Program-made: the position numbers and the translations under genes | NCBI GenBank assembly: GCA_039026975.1 | Contig: JBCCLI010000072.1 | Coordinates: 1 to 21,352 of the forward strand | From: JBCBKZ01 sp039026975 | GTDB lineage: Bacteria; Bacteroidota; Bacteroidia; J057 | Reading direction: 5' to 3' | Length of the DNA: 21,352 nucleotides | The notes under the pieces: model-generated | What the model saw: the letters and a program-made list of their open reading frames with translations, nothing else | Databases searched by the model: none | What the model was told of the DNA's origin: nothing | Shown: positions 6,169 to 14,878 of the stretch, piece by piece | Layout of the letters: each line of letters starts with the position of its first letter | How positions within the stretch are numbered: position 1 is the first letter of the stretch

Positions 6169-8589
6169 ATGGAGAAGCAAGCGATCATTAAGCAACATCT
6201 TGAATTTTCTCGGGAAGATTGTTATCACTGTGGGGAGGCATGTCCCTCCATGGAAGTAGTGCTGGGAGATAAGTGTTTCTGCTGTGAAGGCTGTAAAACA
6301 GTCTATGAAATTCTGCATGCGCATGACCTCTGTACATATTATGAATTAGCGGAGCAGCCCGGAGTACAGCTGACGCTACCTTCTTCTTTGGAGAAATATA
6401 GCTACCTGGACCATCCTGAGATTCAGGACCAGTTGGCAGACTTCGTGAGTGAGCAAGAAGTGAGGCTACGCTTACATATTCCTCAGATTCATTGTGCTTC
6501 CTGTATCTGGTTACTGGAGAATCTGTACAAGCTACGTCCCGGTATTAATTTCTCCCGTGTTCAATTCTTAAGAAAAGAGCTTTCTGTTTCTTATGAACCT
6601 TCCTTGATCCAGTTAAAAGAACTGGTAGGCTTACTGGCGTCCATAGGCTATGAGCCGGCCATTAATCTGGGTACTCATTCTTCTACCCCCAGGCATAATA
6701 AGGAGCTACTGTATCGGCTGGGCCTGGCAGGTTTCTGTGCAGGGAATATCATGTTGCTGAGTTTTCCGGAATACCTTGGGCTTACCGCTTTTGAGGAGGG
6801 AGAATTTAGCCAGTTTTTTCCAAGGCTAAATCTTCTGTTTGGGTTACCTGTTCTATTATACTCTGCCTATCCCTTCTTCAGGTCTGCCTTTCAAGGATTA
6901 CAGCATAAAAAGCTGAACATAGATGTTCCCATAGTATTAGGGATACTAGCCTTGTTTGGAAGGTCAGCCTATGAAATCATGTCCCAAACAGGAGCAGGGT
7001 ATATGGACTCACTGGCAGGCTTAGTATTTCTACTCCTCGTAGGGAGGTGGTTTCAGCAAAGAACCTATGACTCCATTTCTTTTGATAGGGACTATAAATC
7101 CTTCTTTCCACTTGGCGCCAATATACTTAAGAAGGGGGAAGTTGAAAGTGTTCCATTTCATACATTGAAAAAAGGCCAAACGCTGGTAATCCCACATGAA
7201 GGAATCATAGCGGGGGATGGGATCCTGCTCTCTGATGCTGCCCATATAGATTACAGTTTTGTGAATGGAGAGGCGGCACCAGTTAAGGTGGAGAAAGGAG
7301 AAAAAGTATTTGCGGGAGGGAAACAGCTAGGTACAAGCATACAGGTGTTACTCAGGAAAGAACCTTCCCAGAGCTATCTAACACAGCTCTGGAACCATGA
7401 AAGTTTTAAAGAGAATTCTGCTGTTTCCATAGGAGAATTAGCCAATCACTATGGCCAATATTTTACCTTAGCCATCATAGCTATTTCTCTTCTGGCGGGT
7501 ATACTGTGGCTATGGATAGATCCTGCCAAAGCAGCTCACGTATTTACCTCCGTCCTCATAGTAGCCTGTCCATGTGCGTTAGCATTAGCTTCTCCCATTA
7601 TCCTAGGGAATGCTATGCGGATTATGAGCATGTCAGGGATGTATGTGAAGGATACAGGCGTAATAGAAGCACTCACTAAGCTAGACCATATCATATTTGA
7701 TAAAACGGGGACCATCACCTACGCTCACCTACAGCACATCAGCTGGGAGGGAGAGCCCCTTACTACCAAGAATATTTCGCTTATTTACAGCCTAGTCCAT
7801 CATTCCACCCATCCTGTCAGTACCTCCATCAAATCTTATCTGGAGGGGCAGCCCACAGAGATTTTTCAGGTAGAATCCTTTCAGGCAGAGAAAGGAAGGG
7901 GACTAAGTGCAAATATCCAACACTCACATGTAAGAATAGGGAAGGCTAACTTTGTGAATGTGAACCAGCTGTATAAGCCTTCCCAAACGCATGCGTTTGT
8001 GAGTATTGACCATGAAGTGATAGGCTGTTTCATCCTGGGGAATACCTACAGAAAAGGATTGAAAAAAATGATAGGAGAATTGGAGAATTATTCTCTAGCC
8101 TTAATTTCAGGGGATCACCAGGGAGAACGGACTAACCTGCGTACCCTATTTGGGGAAGGAGTTCCTTTATTATTCCAACAAAGCCCAGAAGATAAACGAG
8201 CGTTTATCCAGCACCTTCAGCAGCAGGGACATCATGTTATGATGATAGGAGATGGGCTGAATGATGCCGGCGCCTTGAAGGTGAGTCAGGTAGGAATGGC
8301 TATTTCTGATAATAACCTACACTTCTCCCCCGCTTGCGATATTATCCTGGAGGGTAAAACCTTTAGCCAGTTACCAGACTGGCTGCAGTTTGCTAAAACA
8401 AGTATCAGCTTAGTAAAGGCTGCCTTCATCATTTCTATTGGGTATAATATCATTGGACTCAGCATAGCAGTGCAAGGGCATTTATCTCCCCTCATAGCTG
8501 CCATTTTAATGCCTATAAGCTCACTAAGTATAGTGGGCTTCGGCTTATTAACTACCACCTTATCCAGCCCGAAGAAAGGGGCTGAATGA
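6169..8589 (+). CDS. ccoI: CcoI/FixI Cu+-exporting P1B-type ATPase for cbb3 oxidase assembly
   Basis: The 806-residue protein has an N-terminal Cys-rich metal-binding domain (C18, C21, C25, C36, C38, C39, C42; the PF12156 type) and an HMA domain with HCASC (about 108-112). The transmembrane CPC motif (C467-P-C469 in IVACPCALALASP) marks the Cu+ transport class. The phosphorylated residue is D511 (DKTGTIT), followed by a Ser/Thr-His-Pro nucleotide-site motif (HHSTHPVS) and GDGLNDAGAL near the C-terminus. The A-domain loop usually written TGES reads NGEA (about 366-369), keeping the catalytic Glu. The family moves Cu+ out of the cytoplasm for the CuB centre of cbb3 oxidase. It heads the plus-strand cluster, diverges from the usp genes, and its TGA stop overlaps an FNR-like box serving ccoS. 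Confidence 0.95.
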   Translation: MEKQAIIKQHLEFSREDCYHCGEACPSMEVVLGDKCFCCEGCKTVYEILHAHDLCTYYELAEQPGVQLTLPSSLEKYSYLDHPEIQDQLADFVSEQEVRLRLHIPQIHCASCIWLLENLYKLRPGINFSRVQFLRKELSVSYEPSLIQLKELVGLLASIGYEPAINLGTHSSTPRHNKELLYRLGLAGFCAGNIMLLSFPEYLGLTAFEEGEFSQFFPRLNLLFGLPVLLYSAYPFFRSAFQGLQHKKLNIDVPIVLGILALFGRSAYEIMSQTGAGYMDSLAGLVFLLLVGRWFQQRTYDSISFDRDYKSFFPLGANILKKGEVESVPFHTLKKGQTLVIPHEGIIAGDGILLSDAAHIDYSFVNGEAAPVKVEKGEKVFAGGKQLGTSIQVLLRKEPSQSYLTQLWNHESFKENSAVSIGELANHYGQYFTLAIIAISLLAGILWLWIDPAKAAHVFTSVLIVACPCALALASPIILGNAMRIMSMSGMYVKDTGVIEALTKLDHIIFDKTGTITYAHLQHISWEGEPLTTKNISLIYSLVHHSTHPVSTSIKSYLEGQPTEIFQVESFQAEKGRGLSANIQHSHVRIGKANFVNVNQLYKPSQTHAFVSIDHEVIGCFILGNTYRKGLKKMIGELENYSLALISGDHQGERTNLRTLFGEGVPLLFQQSPEDKRAFIQHLQQQGHHVMMIGDGLNDAGALKVSQVGMAISDNNLHFSPACDIILEGKTFSQLPDWLQFAKTSISLVKAAFIISIGYNIIGLSIAVQGHLSPLIAAILMPISSLSIVGFGLLTTTLSSPKKGAE

Positions 8590-8599
8590 TTAAAATCAT
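8586..8599 (+). promoter_or_regulatory. FNR/FixK-type box overlapping the ccoI stop, upstream of ccoS-ccoNO
   Basis: ATGATTAAAATCAT is a perfect 14-bp palindrome with a TGAT-N4-ATCA core (8587-8598). The TGA of its left half is the ccoI stop codon. Its centre, 8592.5, is 84.5 bp upstream of the ccoS ATG. This suggests the structural genes have their own oxygen-controlled promoter as well as read-through from ccoI. A TATGTTTA at 8644-8651 resembles the Bacteroidota -7 element (TAnnTTTG, 7 of 8). Confidence 0.65.
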
Positions 8600-8641
8600 G
8601 TTGCCCTCTGATAGCTGTCATCCTTCCCATATAAGCGTTCC

Positions 8642-8657
8642 TGTATGTTTACATACA
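8642..8657 (+). promoter_or_regulatory. Inverted repeat just upstream of ccoS, overlapping a possible -7 element
   Basis: TGTATG-TTTA-CATACA is a perfect 6-bp inverted repeat with a 4-base centre, ending 19 bp before the ccoS ATG. It contains TATGTTTA, a near match to the -7 element. It could be a second operator, a short leader hairpin, or chance in AT-rich DNA. Confidence 0.3.
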
Positions 8658-8676
8658 CGATTAAGATGCACAGAAC

Positions 8677-8868
8677 ATGAGTGCCCTTTATGTACTGATA
8701 GGTTTCAGCTTACTCATAGCCTTGGGATTCTTTTTATCCTTTATATGGGCAGTAAAAAGTGGGCAGTACGAGGATGATTATTCTCCTTCTGTCAGGATGC
8801 TGTTTGAAGATGAGTCCTTAGCTGATGTACCTACCTCTAAGGCCAATCAGAAACCACTTGATCTATGA
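8677..8868 (+). CDS. ccoS: CcoS, cbb3-type oxidase assembly protein
   Basis: This 63-residue protein has one N-terminal transmembrane helix (about 3-26, ALYVLIGFSLLIALGFFLSF) followed by the CcoS signature IWAVKSGQYEDDYSPSVRML and an acidic tail. CcoS is a small membrane protein needed to insert heme or copper cofactors into CcoN. Its stop overlaps the ccoNO start by four bases (ATGA), implying translational coupling. An overlapping frame starting at 8586 is not credible because it lacks family similarity and spans the operator. Length and motif fit the family well. Confidence 0.93.
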   Translation: MSALYVLIGFSLLIALGFFLSFIWAVKSGQYEDDYSPSVRMLFEDESLADVPTSKANQKPLDL

Positions 8869-11024
8869 GTTCACACGCTAACACTTTATGTAATTCTCCT
8901 GTAGGGATATTAGAAAAATTCAGTTACGATAATGTAACAGTTAAGAACTTTGCGTTTGCCACTGTTTTTTGGGGAGTAGCGGGTATGACAGTGGGGCTAA
9001 TTATAGCCATTCAGATGATTCTCCCGGAATTAACAGATGGTATTGAATACCTTTCTTTTGGTAGGATCAGGCCCCTGCACACCAATGCTGTGATTTTTGC
9101 TTTTGTGGGTAATGGAATTTTCATGGGCGTCTATTACTCCCTTCAGCGGTTATGTAAAACCCGCATGTGGAATGATGGCCTAAGTAAACTCCATTTTTGG
9201 GGGTGGCAGCTCATCATTCTCTCTGCCTTAATTTCCCTTCCTATGGGGATTTCTTCTGCTAAGGAATATGCAGAGTTAGAATGGCCCATAGACATTGCTA
9301 TTACTCTGATCTGGGTAGTCTTCGGGATTAACATGATCATGACCATAGTGAACAGGAGAGAACGCCACATATATGTGGCCATATGGTTCTTTCTGGCTAC
9401 TTGGATCACAGTAGCTATGCTTCACATAGTCAATAACCTGGAGGTACCTGTAACCTTAACAAAGAGCTATCCTATATTCTCAGGGGTTCAGGATGCCTTA
9501 GTACAGTGGTGGTATGGACATAATGCAGTGGCATTCTTCCTGACTACGCCTTACCTGGGACTGATGTATTACTTTGTTCCTAAAGCAGCCAACAGGCCGG
9601 TTTACTCCTACAGGCTGTCTATTATCCACTTTTGGGCTCTTATTTTTATTTATATCTGGGCAGGTCCTCACCACTTATTATATACTTCTCTCCCTGACTG
9701 GGCCCAATCACTAGGTACTGTATTTTCTATCATGCTTATAGCCCCATCTTGGGGAGGCATGCTTAATGGACTACTGACCTTAAGAGGTGCCTGGGACAAA
9801 GTAAGAACAGATCCTGTCCTCAAGTTTCTAGTAGTAGCAGTTACGGCCTATGGGATGGCCACCTTTGAAGGGCCTATGCTATCTATCAAATCTGTAAATG
9901 CTATCAGCCACTATACTGACTGGACCATAGGGCATGTGCATGTAGGTGCCTTAGGATGGAACGGTTTCCTCACCTTTGGGGTACTCTACTGGCTTATTCC
10001 CCGCATGTGGAAGACTAAGCTTTATTCTATCAAGCTGGCTAATTCACATTTCTGGATAGGCACACTCGGAATCATTGTGTACTGTATCCCGCTATACTGG
10101 GCCGGCTTTACGCAGAGTCTCATGTGGAAAGAGTTTGATGCAGATGGCTACCTCGTATATGATAATTTCCTAGATACGGTCAAGCAGATTCTGCCCATGT
10201 ATATGCTGAGAGCCGTAGGAGGGGCTATGTACTTAGCTGGGGTCTTTATCATGTTATTTAACCTCATAAAGACCATCAAGGCAGGAAGCTTTACCGCAAA
10301 TGAGGCGGCAGAAGCTGCCCCTCTACCTAGAACCTATGTCAAGCATAAAAATGAGTATTGGCATAAATGGATTGAAAGACGTCCTGTGCAGATGCTGGTA
10401 TTTAGCCTGGTGTTAGTGGCCATTGGGGGATTAATTGAAATGGTACCCACATTCATGATAGAGTCTAATGTGCCTAAGATAGCTTCTGTCAAGCCCTACA
10501 CGCCACTAGAGCTTCAGGGGAGAGATATTTACCTGGAAGAAGGCTGTTATACCTGCCACTCGCAGATGGTGCGTCCATTTAGGTCTGAGACTGAACGGTA
10601 TGGAGAATACTCTAAGTCAGGAGAATTTATCTATGACTACCCCTTCCAGTGGGGCTCCAAGCGTACCGGGCCAGACTTACACAGAGTAGGAGGAAAGTAT
10701 CCTGACTCCTGGCACTTTAACCATATGCTAGACCCCAGGGGGATTTCTCCAGGCTCTATCATGCCTGCCTACCCATGGATGATAGAAAACCAACTGGATA
10801 CTACCACCACGGCAGCCAAGATTAGGACCATGCAGATGCTGGGAGTCCCTTATCCGGAAGGCTATGATAAAGAAGCTAATGTCGATCTCATGAAGCAAGC
10901 TGATGAGATTACTGCAAGGCTGGAGAAGGATGGAATTAAGGTGAGTAACGGCAGCGACATCATAGCCATGATAGCCTACCTGCAGCGACTAGGAACAGAT
11001 ATTAAAGCTACTAAGTCAGAATAA
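8865..11024 (+). CDS. ccoNO: Fused CcoN-CcoO: cbb3-type cytochrome c oxidase subunits I and II
   Basis: The 719-residue protein joins the catalytic subunit (about 1-475) to the monoheme cytochrome c subunit (about 495-719). In the CcoN part, H72 (RPLHTNAV) and H359 fit the low-spin heme b ligands, H357 (TIGHVHVGALG) the heme b3 ligand, and H219 (WWYGHNAVAFF), H269 and H270 (WAGPHHLLYTS) the CuB ligands. Y263 is six residues before H269, where the His-Tyr cross-link Tyr is found. In the CcoO part, a membrane anchor (about 510-530) precedes the heme c site CYTCH (C561, C564, H565), with probable axial M633 (SIMPAYPWM). All key residues appear intact. The enzyme reduces O2 to water with high affinity and pumps protons. 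N-O fusion is common in Bacteroidota. Confidence 0.97.
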   Translation: MSSHANTLCNSPVGILEKFSYDNVTVKNFAFATVFWGVAGMTVGLIIAIQMILPELTDGIEYLSFGRIRPLHTNAVIFAFVGNGIFMGVYYSLQRLCKTRMWNDGLSKLHFWGWQLIILSALISLPMGISSAKEYAELEWPIDIAITLIWVVFGINMIMTIVNRRERHIYVAIWFFLATWITVAMLHIVNNLEVPVTLTKSYPIFSGVQDALVQWWYGHNAVAFFLTTPYLGLMYYFVPKAANRPVYSYRLSIIHFWALIFIYIWAGPHHLLYTSLPDWAQSLGTVFSIMLIAPSWGGMLNGLLTLRGAWDKVRTDPVLKFLVVAVTAYGMATFEGPMLSIKSVNAISHYTDWTIGHVHVGALGWNGFLTFGVLYWLIPRMWKTKLYSIKLANSHFWIGTLGIIVYCIPLYWAGFTQSLMWKEFDADGYLVYDNFLDTVKQILPMYMLRAVGGAMYLAGVFIMLFNLIKTIKAGSFTANEAAEAAPLPRTYVKHKNEYWHKWIERRPVQMLVFSLVLVAIGGLIEMVPTFMIESNVPKIASVKPYTPLELQGRDIYLEEGCYTCHSQMVRPFRSETERYGEYSKSGEFIYDYPFQWGSKRTGPDLHRVGGKYPDSWHFNHMLDPRGISPGSIMPAYPWMIENQLDTTTTAAKIRTMQMLGVPYPEGYDKEANVDLMKQADEITARLEKDGIKVSNGSDIIAMIAYLQRLGTDIKATKSE

Positions 11025-11080
11025 GGATTCACTCAGGAATGGGGAGAACCTCCCTGTTACTGCCCTCAACAACATAAGCT

Positions 11081-11281
11081 ATGTATAAAGATGTATTAAG
11101 ATCCATAGATGACATAAGCCTATTCCCGGTAATAGCTATCCTGATATTCTTTGTATTCTTTCTCTTACTAGGCATTCGAGTGGTGAAGATGGATAAAAAG
11201 CATGTCAATAAAATGTCTAGCCTTCCCCTGGATGAGGAAGGAGATTATCCCCCCATTTTTCCACTTTCCTCGAATGGCTAA
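11081..11281 (+). CDS. ccoQ: CcoQ-like small membrane subunit of cbb3 oxidase
   Basis: The 66-residue protein has one transmembrane helix (about 14-36, LFPVIAILIFFVFFLLLGIR) and a charged tail with LPLDEEGD. Size, topology and position between the N/O and P genes match CcoQ, which stabilises the complex; the sequence itself is weakly conserved. Its TAA overlaps the next ATG by one base (TAATG), so it is probably coupled to ccoP. The gene starts 56 bp after ccoNO; no promoter was seen in that gap. Confidence 0.8.
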   Translation: MYKDVLRSIDDISLFPVIAILIFFVFFLLLGIRVVKMDKKHVNKMSSLPLDEEGDYPPIFPLSSNG

Positions 11282-12234
11282 TGCGTACCATCATGAAATC
11301 TCGAATATATTCTCTCTTCCTATTTCTGGGCTTTTTCCTACTCAGTACCGGGAGTTTACTAGGGCAGGAGGCAGAAGCCCCTGCTAGCAGTCCTAATGAA
11401 GAAATAGTATGGTTTCTTCTGATAGCCATGTTGATTATTGCTGTAGCCTGTTTGGTGCTTACCGTTACCATATGGGTTTTGCTGCTCAAGAAGAAAGAGC
11501 CGGTAGCTGCTGAGGAGGTAGAGGTGGTAGCTGAAGTAGTGGAAGAAAAGAAAGTATCCATCTTCAGCTGGGAATATATCCAGCGTAAACTCACAGATGC
11601 AGTACCAGTAGAAAAAGAAGCTGACATAGACATGGGGCATGACTATGATGGCATCCGAGAGCTGGATAATAATTTGCCGCCTTGGTGGAAGATTGGGTTT
11701 TACATCAGTATAGCCTATGCCATCATTTATATGTTCATGTTTCATTTCTCAGGAAATGAATGGTCATCTATTCAAGAGTATGAGGAGGAAATGGCTGCGG
11801 CGGAACTAGCTAAAGAAGCTTACCTAAAGACAGTAGCTAACCGGGTAGATGAAAGCAATGTAAGCCGGGTAGTAGATGCTGCTAGAATAGCTAATGGAGC
11901 GGAAATTTATGTAGCTAAATGTGCTGTATGCCATGGACAGCAGGGAGAAGGCGTAATAGGGCCTAATCTGACGGATGCATATTGGCTCCATGGGGGAGAT
12001 GTGAAAGATGTATTTAAAACCATCAAGTATGGAGTGGAAGCAAAGGGGATGATAGCCTGGCAAAATGAGATTAAGCCTAAAGATATGCAGGACTTAAGCA
12101 GTTTTATTCTCACCATGCAAGGGACTAACCCCCCTAACCAGAAAGCCCCTGAAGGCGAGAAACATGTGCCGGTAGAAGAAGTACAGGCAGACTCAGCCGC
12201 TACTGCCAATGATTTAGCTATAGCAGATTTATAA
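11281..12234 (+). CDS. ccoP: CcoP, cytochrome c subunit III of cbb3 oxidase (single heme)
   Basis: The 317-residue protein opens with a hydrophobic segment (about 8-28) resembling a signal or first anchor, followed by a helix at about 42-69. After a Val/Glu-rich linker comes the FixP/CcoP N-terminal signature (HDYDGIRELDNNLPPWWKIG, 120-139) with its helix to about 153. The cytochrome c domain has one CAVCH site (C214, C217, H218) and probable axial M257 (GMIAW). Proteobacterial CcoP usually has two c hemes and one or two helices; here there is one heme and an extra N-terminal membrane region. A second start at 11293 (MKSRIYSLFLF) would give a more typical signal sequence. The protein passes electrons from cytochrome c or the bc1/ACIII complex to CcoO. 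Confidence 0.93.
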   Translation: MRTIMKSRIYSLFLFLGFFLLSTGSLLGQEAEAPASSPNEEIVWFLLIAMLIIAVACLVLTVTIWVLLLKKKEPVAAEEVEVVAEVVEEKKVSIFSWEYIQRKLTDAVPVEKEADIDMGHDYDGIRELDNNLPPWWKIGFYISIAYAIIYMFMFHFSGNEWSSIQEYEEEMAAAELAKEAYLKTVANRVDESNVSRVVDAARIANGAEIYVAKCAVCHGQQGEGVIGPNLTDAYWLHGGDVKDVFKTIKYGVEAKGMIAWQNEIKPKDMQDLSSFILTMQGTNPPNQKAPEGEKHVPVEEVQADSAATANDLAIADL

Positions 12235-12258
12235 TATTCACTTAGCACGCTAATAGGG

Positions 12259-13704
12259 ATGAATCCAACCATCAATAAACCCTCTCATGAAGATCCTGCA
12301 AAGGATCTTTACAAGAAGTATGGCCCTGAAGCATTCCGGGACTCAATAGGGACCGTGAAGGAGGATGGAAAGCGGAATTGGATTTATCCTAAGAAGCCCA
12401 AAGGGAGTTATTACCAGGCCCGCATATGGGTGAGCAGTGTATTTTTGGCCTTACTGAGTATAGGGCCTTTCCTAAGGTGGGATGGACACCCCATGTTTTT
12501 AATCAATGTGTTTGAAAGGAAGTTCATCCTATTTGGGGTGATTTTCTGGCCTCAGGATTTCCATCTCTTTGTCTTGGCCATGATAGCCTTCTTTGTCTTT
12601 ATTGTGCTATTTACGGTCATCTTTGGACGTGTATTCTGTGGATGGGTATGTCCGCAGACAGTGTTTATGGAAATGGTCTTCCGGAGAATAGAATACTGGA
12701 TAGAAGGAGATGCTAATCAGCAGAAAAAACTCAATAAAGCTCCCTGGACTACTGGCAAGATCCTGAAAAAGGTGGCTAAGCTTAGCCTTTTCGGATTGGT
12801 ATCCTTCCTGATAGGGAATCTGGTGATGGCGTATATGGTAGGGACAGAGGAACACTCTAAACTGATAACGGAAGGGCCCTTTGGGCATTCTGGCAAGTTC
12901 TCCGGGGTACTCATATTCTCAGGTATTTTCTTCTTTGTATTCTCCTACTTTAGAGAACAGGCATGCTTAGTTATTTGTCCGTATGGCCGCCTGCAAGGGG
13001 TGTTACTCAGCAAGGACTCCATTGTAGTGGCGTATGACTGGATACGTGGAGAACCTCGAGGGAGAATCAATAAAAAGGAAAAGGTCAGAACTAAAGGAAG
13101 CTGCATAGACTGCAAGCTATGTGTACAAGTGTGTCCCACAGGCATAGACATCAGGAATGGGACACAAATGGAGTGTGTGAATTGTACAGCCTGTATAGAT
13201 GCTTGTAATATGGTGATGGATAGGGTAGGCTTTGAGAGGGGGCTGATTAGGTATGACTCACATCACGGCATAGCTAACCAGCAAAAGTTTAAGATTACCC
13301 CTAGAATAATCGCCTACTCTCTGGTCTTAGTAGGGCTGCTTACTGTTTTAGGATTCTCACTGGGAAGCCGCTCAGATGTGGAAGCCACTATTCTACGTAC
13401 GCCTGGCATGCTGTATCAGGAAACAGCTACAGGAGATATTTCTAACCTCTATAACATTCAGATTGTCAATAAAACCAACACTTCTTTAAAGGTGGATATA
13501 CAGATGGTTTCTCATACAGGAACCATAAAATTGATCAGTGATTCTCTACATGTGCCTGCTTCCGGTATAGGGAAAGGGGCCATGTTCATAGAGATCCCTA
13601 AGGAAGAGCTTGACGGGATGAAAAATAAGATCAAGCTGGAAATCTATCACGGGGAGGAACTTTTGGAAATAGTGAAGACTAACTTCCTGGGACCCCTTAA
13701 TTAA
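12259..13704 (+). CDS. ccoG: CcoG/FixG membrane ferredoxin-like protein (probable cupric reductase)
   Basis: The 481-residue protein has several membrane helices. An early cysteine pair (C127, C131) lies in the family motif FGRVFCGWVCPQTVFMEMVF, and another pair (C236, C240) follows later. A dicluster ferredoxin domain has two CxxCxxCxxxC motifs: C282/285/288/292 (CIDCKLCVQVCP) and C306/309/312/316 (CVNCTACIDAC). The C-terminal part after about residue 390 is an Ig-like FixG_C domain. Proteobacterial CcoG has been shown to reduce Cu(II) to Cu(I) for delivery to CuB during cbb3 assembly. It follows ccoP by 24 bp and precedes ccoH by 18 bp. Length and all motifs are typical. Confidence 0.96.
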   Translation: MNPTINKPSHEDPAKDLYKKYGPEAFRDSIGTVKEDGKRNWIYPKKPKGSYYQARIWVSSVFLALLSIGPFLRWDGHPMFLINVFERKFILFGVIFWPQDFHLFVLAMIAFFVFIVLFTVIFGRVFCGWVCPQTVFMEMVFRRIEYWIEGDANQQKKLNKAPWTTGKILKKVAKLSLFGLVSFLIGNLVMAYMVGTEEHSKLITEGPFGHSGKFSGVLIFSGIFFFVFSYFREQACLVICPYGRLQGVLLSKDSIVVAYDWIRGEPRGRINKKEKVRTKGSCIDCKLCVQVCPTGIDIRNGTQMECVNCTACIDACNMVMDRVGFERGLIRYDSHHGIANQQKFKITPRIIAYSLVLVGLLTVLGFSLGSRSDVEATILRTPGMLYQETATGDISNLYNIQIVNKTNTSLKVDIQMVSHTGTIKLISDSLHVPASGIGKGAMFIEIPKEELDGMKNKIKLEIYHGEELLEIVKTNFLGPLN

Positions 13705-13722
13705 CCAACTAATATCTTACTT

Positions 13723-14160
13723 ATGAGCTGGGGATGGAAAATAGCACTGTTATACATAGGGTTTGTAGTCATGATGCTTGCCCTTGTCTTTGGAACTACT
13801 ACCACACGGTTTCATCTGGTAACAGAAGATTATTACCAGAGAGAGAAGGTAGTAGATGATCACTTTATCCGAGTTAAGAATGCAGAGCAGCTAGCTACAC
13901 CTGTTGTTATTAGCTACTTGTCAGAGGCAGAGGAGATCAGCCTGGTGTTTCCTGCCCACATGAAAACAGTTAAAGGGACTATTCTCTGCTATCGTCCCTC
14001 TAACTCAGATTTGGATCAGACTATTGAGCTAAAGGTGGATAGTCAGAATGAAGTCAGGCTGGACGGAAGCAAGCTTCAGCATGGGGTGTGGAGAATTCAG
14101 GTCAACTGGGAAGGTGATACTACCTCCTTCTTTTCTGAGCAAGTATTAGTGATCCCTTAA
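13723..14160 (+). CDS. ccoH: CcoH/FixH cbb3 oxidase assembly protein
   Basis: The 145-residue protein starts MSWGWKIALLYIGFVVMML, a single transmembrane anchor (about 5-25), followed by the FixH motif HLVTEDYYQREKVVDDH. The remaining beta-rich domain would sit on the outer face of the membrane. FixH/CcoH interacts with CcoN and is needed for stable assembly of the oxidase. It sits 18 bp after ccoG, the normal order in cbb3 assembly operons. Confidence 0.9.
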   Translation: MSWGWKIALLYIGFVVMMLALVFGTTTTRFHLVTEDYYQREKVVDDHFIRVKNAEQLATPVVISYLSEAEEISLVFPAHMKTVKGTILCYRPSNSDLDQTIELKVDSQNEVRLDGSKLQHGVWRIQVNWEGDTTSFFSEQVLVIP

Positions 14161-14170
14161 TTCAGCTGCT

Positions 14171-14878
14171 ATGGAAGTAATGATAATGGCATTTCTGATA
14201 GGGCTGGGAGGGAGTTTACACTGCGTAGGTATGTGTAGCCCGCTGTTACTTGCCTTATATGGAAACCAGTCATTTTCTCTCCAGGTAGCTAGTAAGCAAC
14301 TGCTTTATCATAGTGGCAGGATTACTACCTATGCAGTCCTTGGCGGGATTACTGGCCTACTTGGACAGGGGCTCAGCTTAGCCGGTTTTCAGCAAGGCCT
14401 TTCTATCCTTACAGGAGTGTTTATAGGAGTAGGCGCATTAGGCGCCATGAGCCATTCTGTAGCAGTAATTAGGTGGCCTGTTATGGATAGGCTGTTACTA
14501 CGCATAAAGAAAGCTATAGGATACTTTCTCCATCAGGGGAAATCAAGCTCTCGCTTTGTACTGGGAATTTTAAATGGCTTTCTCCCCTGCGGTCTCATTT
14601 ACGTAGGCCTCGGAGGGGCCATGACTATGGGAAGCTATGAGAAGGGAATGCTGTTCATGATTAGTTTTGGGGTAGGGACTATGCCTTTACTTTTCCTAAC
14701 TACCTATTTAGGTACTCTACTAGCTCCCACTTTCAGACAGAAGCTAAAACCTTTTATGCTGGGAATTATCTTGGTATTTGCTGTCTTACTCATCATCAGG
14801 GGGTTAAACCTGGGGGTTCCTTACCTAAGCCCTGACTTATCTGGTCCCCCGGATGAGATTACCTACTGCGAAGAGTAG
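14171..14878 (+). CDS. SafE/TauE-like (DsbD_2-type) polytopic membrane protein of the cbb3 assembly cluster
   Basis: The 235-residue protein has about six transmembrane helices. It carries the motif GSLHCVGMCSPLLLALYG (HCVGMC at 17-22) and, in the second half, NGFLPCGLIYVGLGGAM (C140). These opposed Cys-containing repeats define the PF13386 (DsbD_2, sometimes labelled sulfite exporter or UreH-like) group, which often adjoins cbb3 genes. The role is thought to be thiol or copper handling during oxidase maturation, but this is not firmly established. It starts 10 bp after ccoH and ends just before an FNR-like box. Confidence 0.87.
   Translation: MEVMIMAFLIGLGGSLHCVGMCSPLLLALYGNQSFSLQVASKQLLYHSGRITTYAVLGGITGLLGQGLSLAGFQQGLSILTGVFIGVGALGAMSHSVAVIRWPVMDRLLLRIKKAIGYFLHQGKSSSRFVLGILNGFLPCGLIYVGLGGAMTMGSYEKGMLFMISFGVGTMPLLFLTTYLGTLLAPTFRQKLKPFMLGIILVFAVLLIIRGLNLGVPYLSPDLSGPPDEITYCEE

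Noticed and set aside
7984..7999. Perfect 16-bp palindrome CAAACGCATGCGTTTG
   Set aside because: It lies within ccoI coding sequence, with no half-site like the other boxes and no nearby start; most likely chance.
8586..8777. Alternative reading frame overlapping ccoS
   Set aside because: No family resemblance; it spans the operator and overlaps the well-supported ccoS in another frame.
9363..9378. Perfect palindrome GCCACATATATGTGGC
   Set aside because: It is inside the ccoN coding part and encodes conserved membrane-protein residues; no promoter context.
11217..11745. Long minus-strand frames opposite ccoP
   Set aside because: They mirror the Glu/Val-rich codons of ccoP and have no recognisable domain; ccoP is clearly the real gene.
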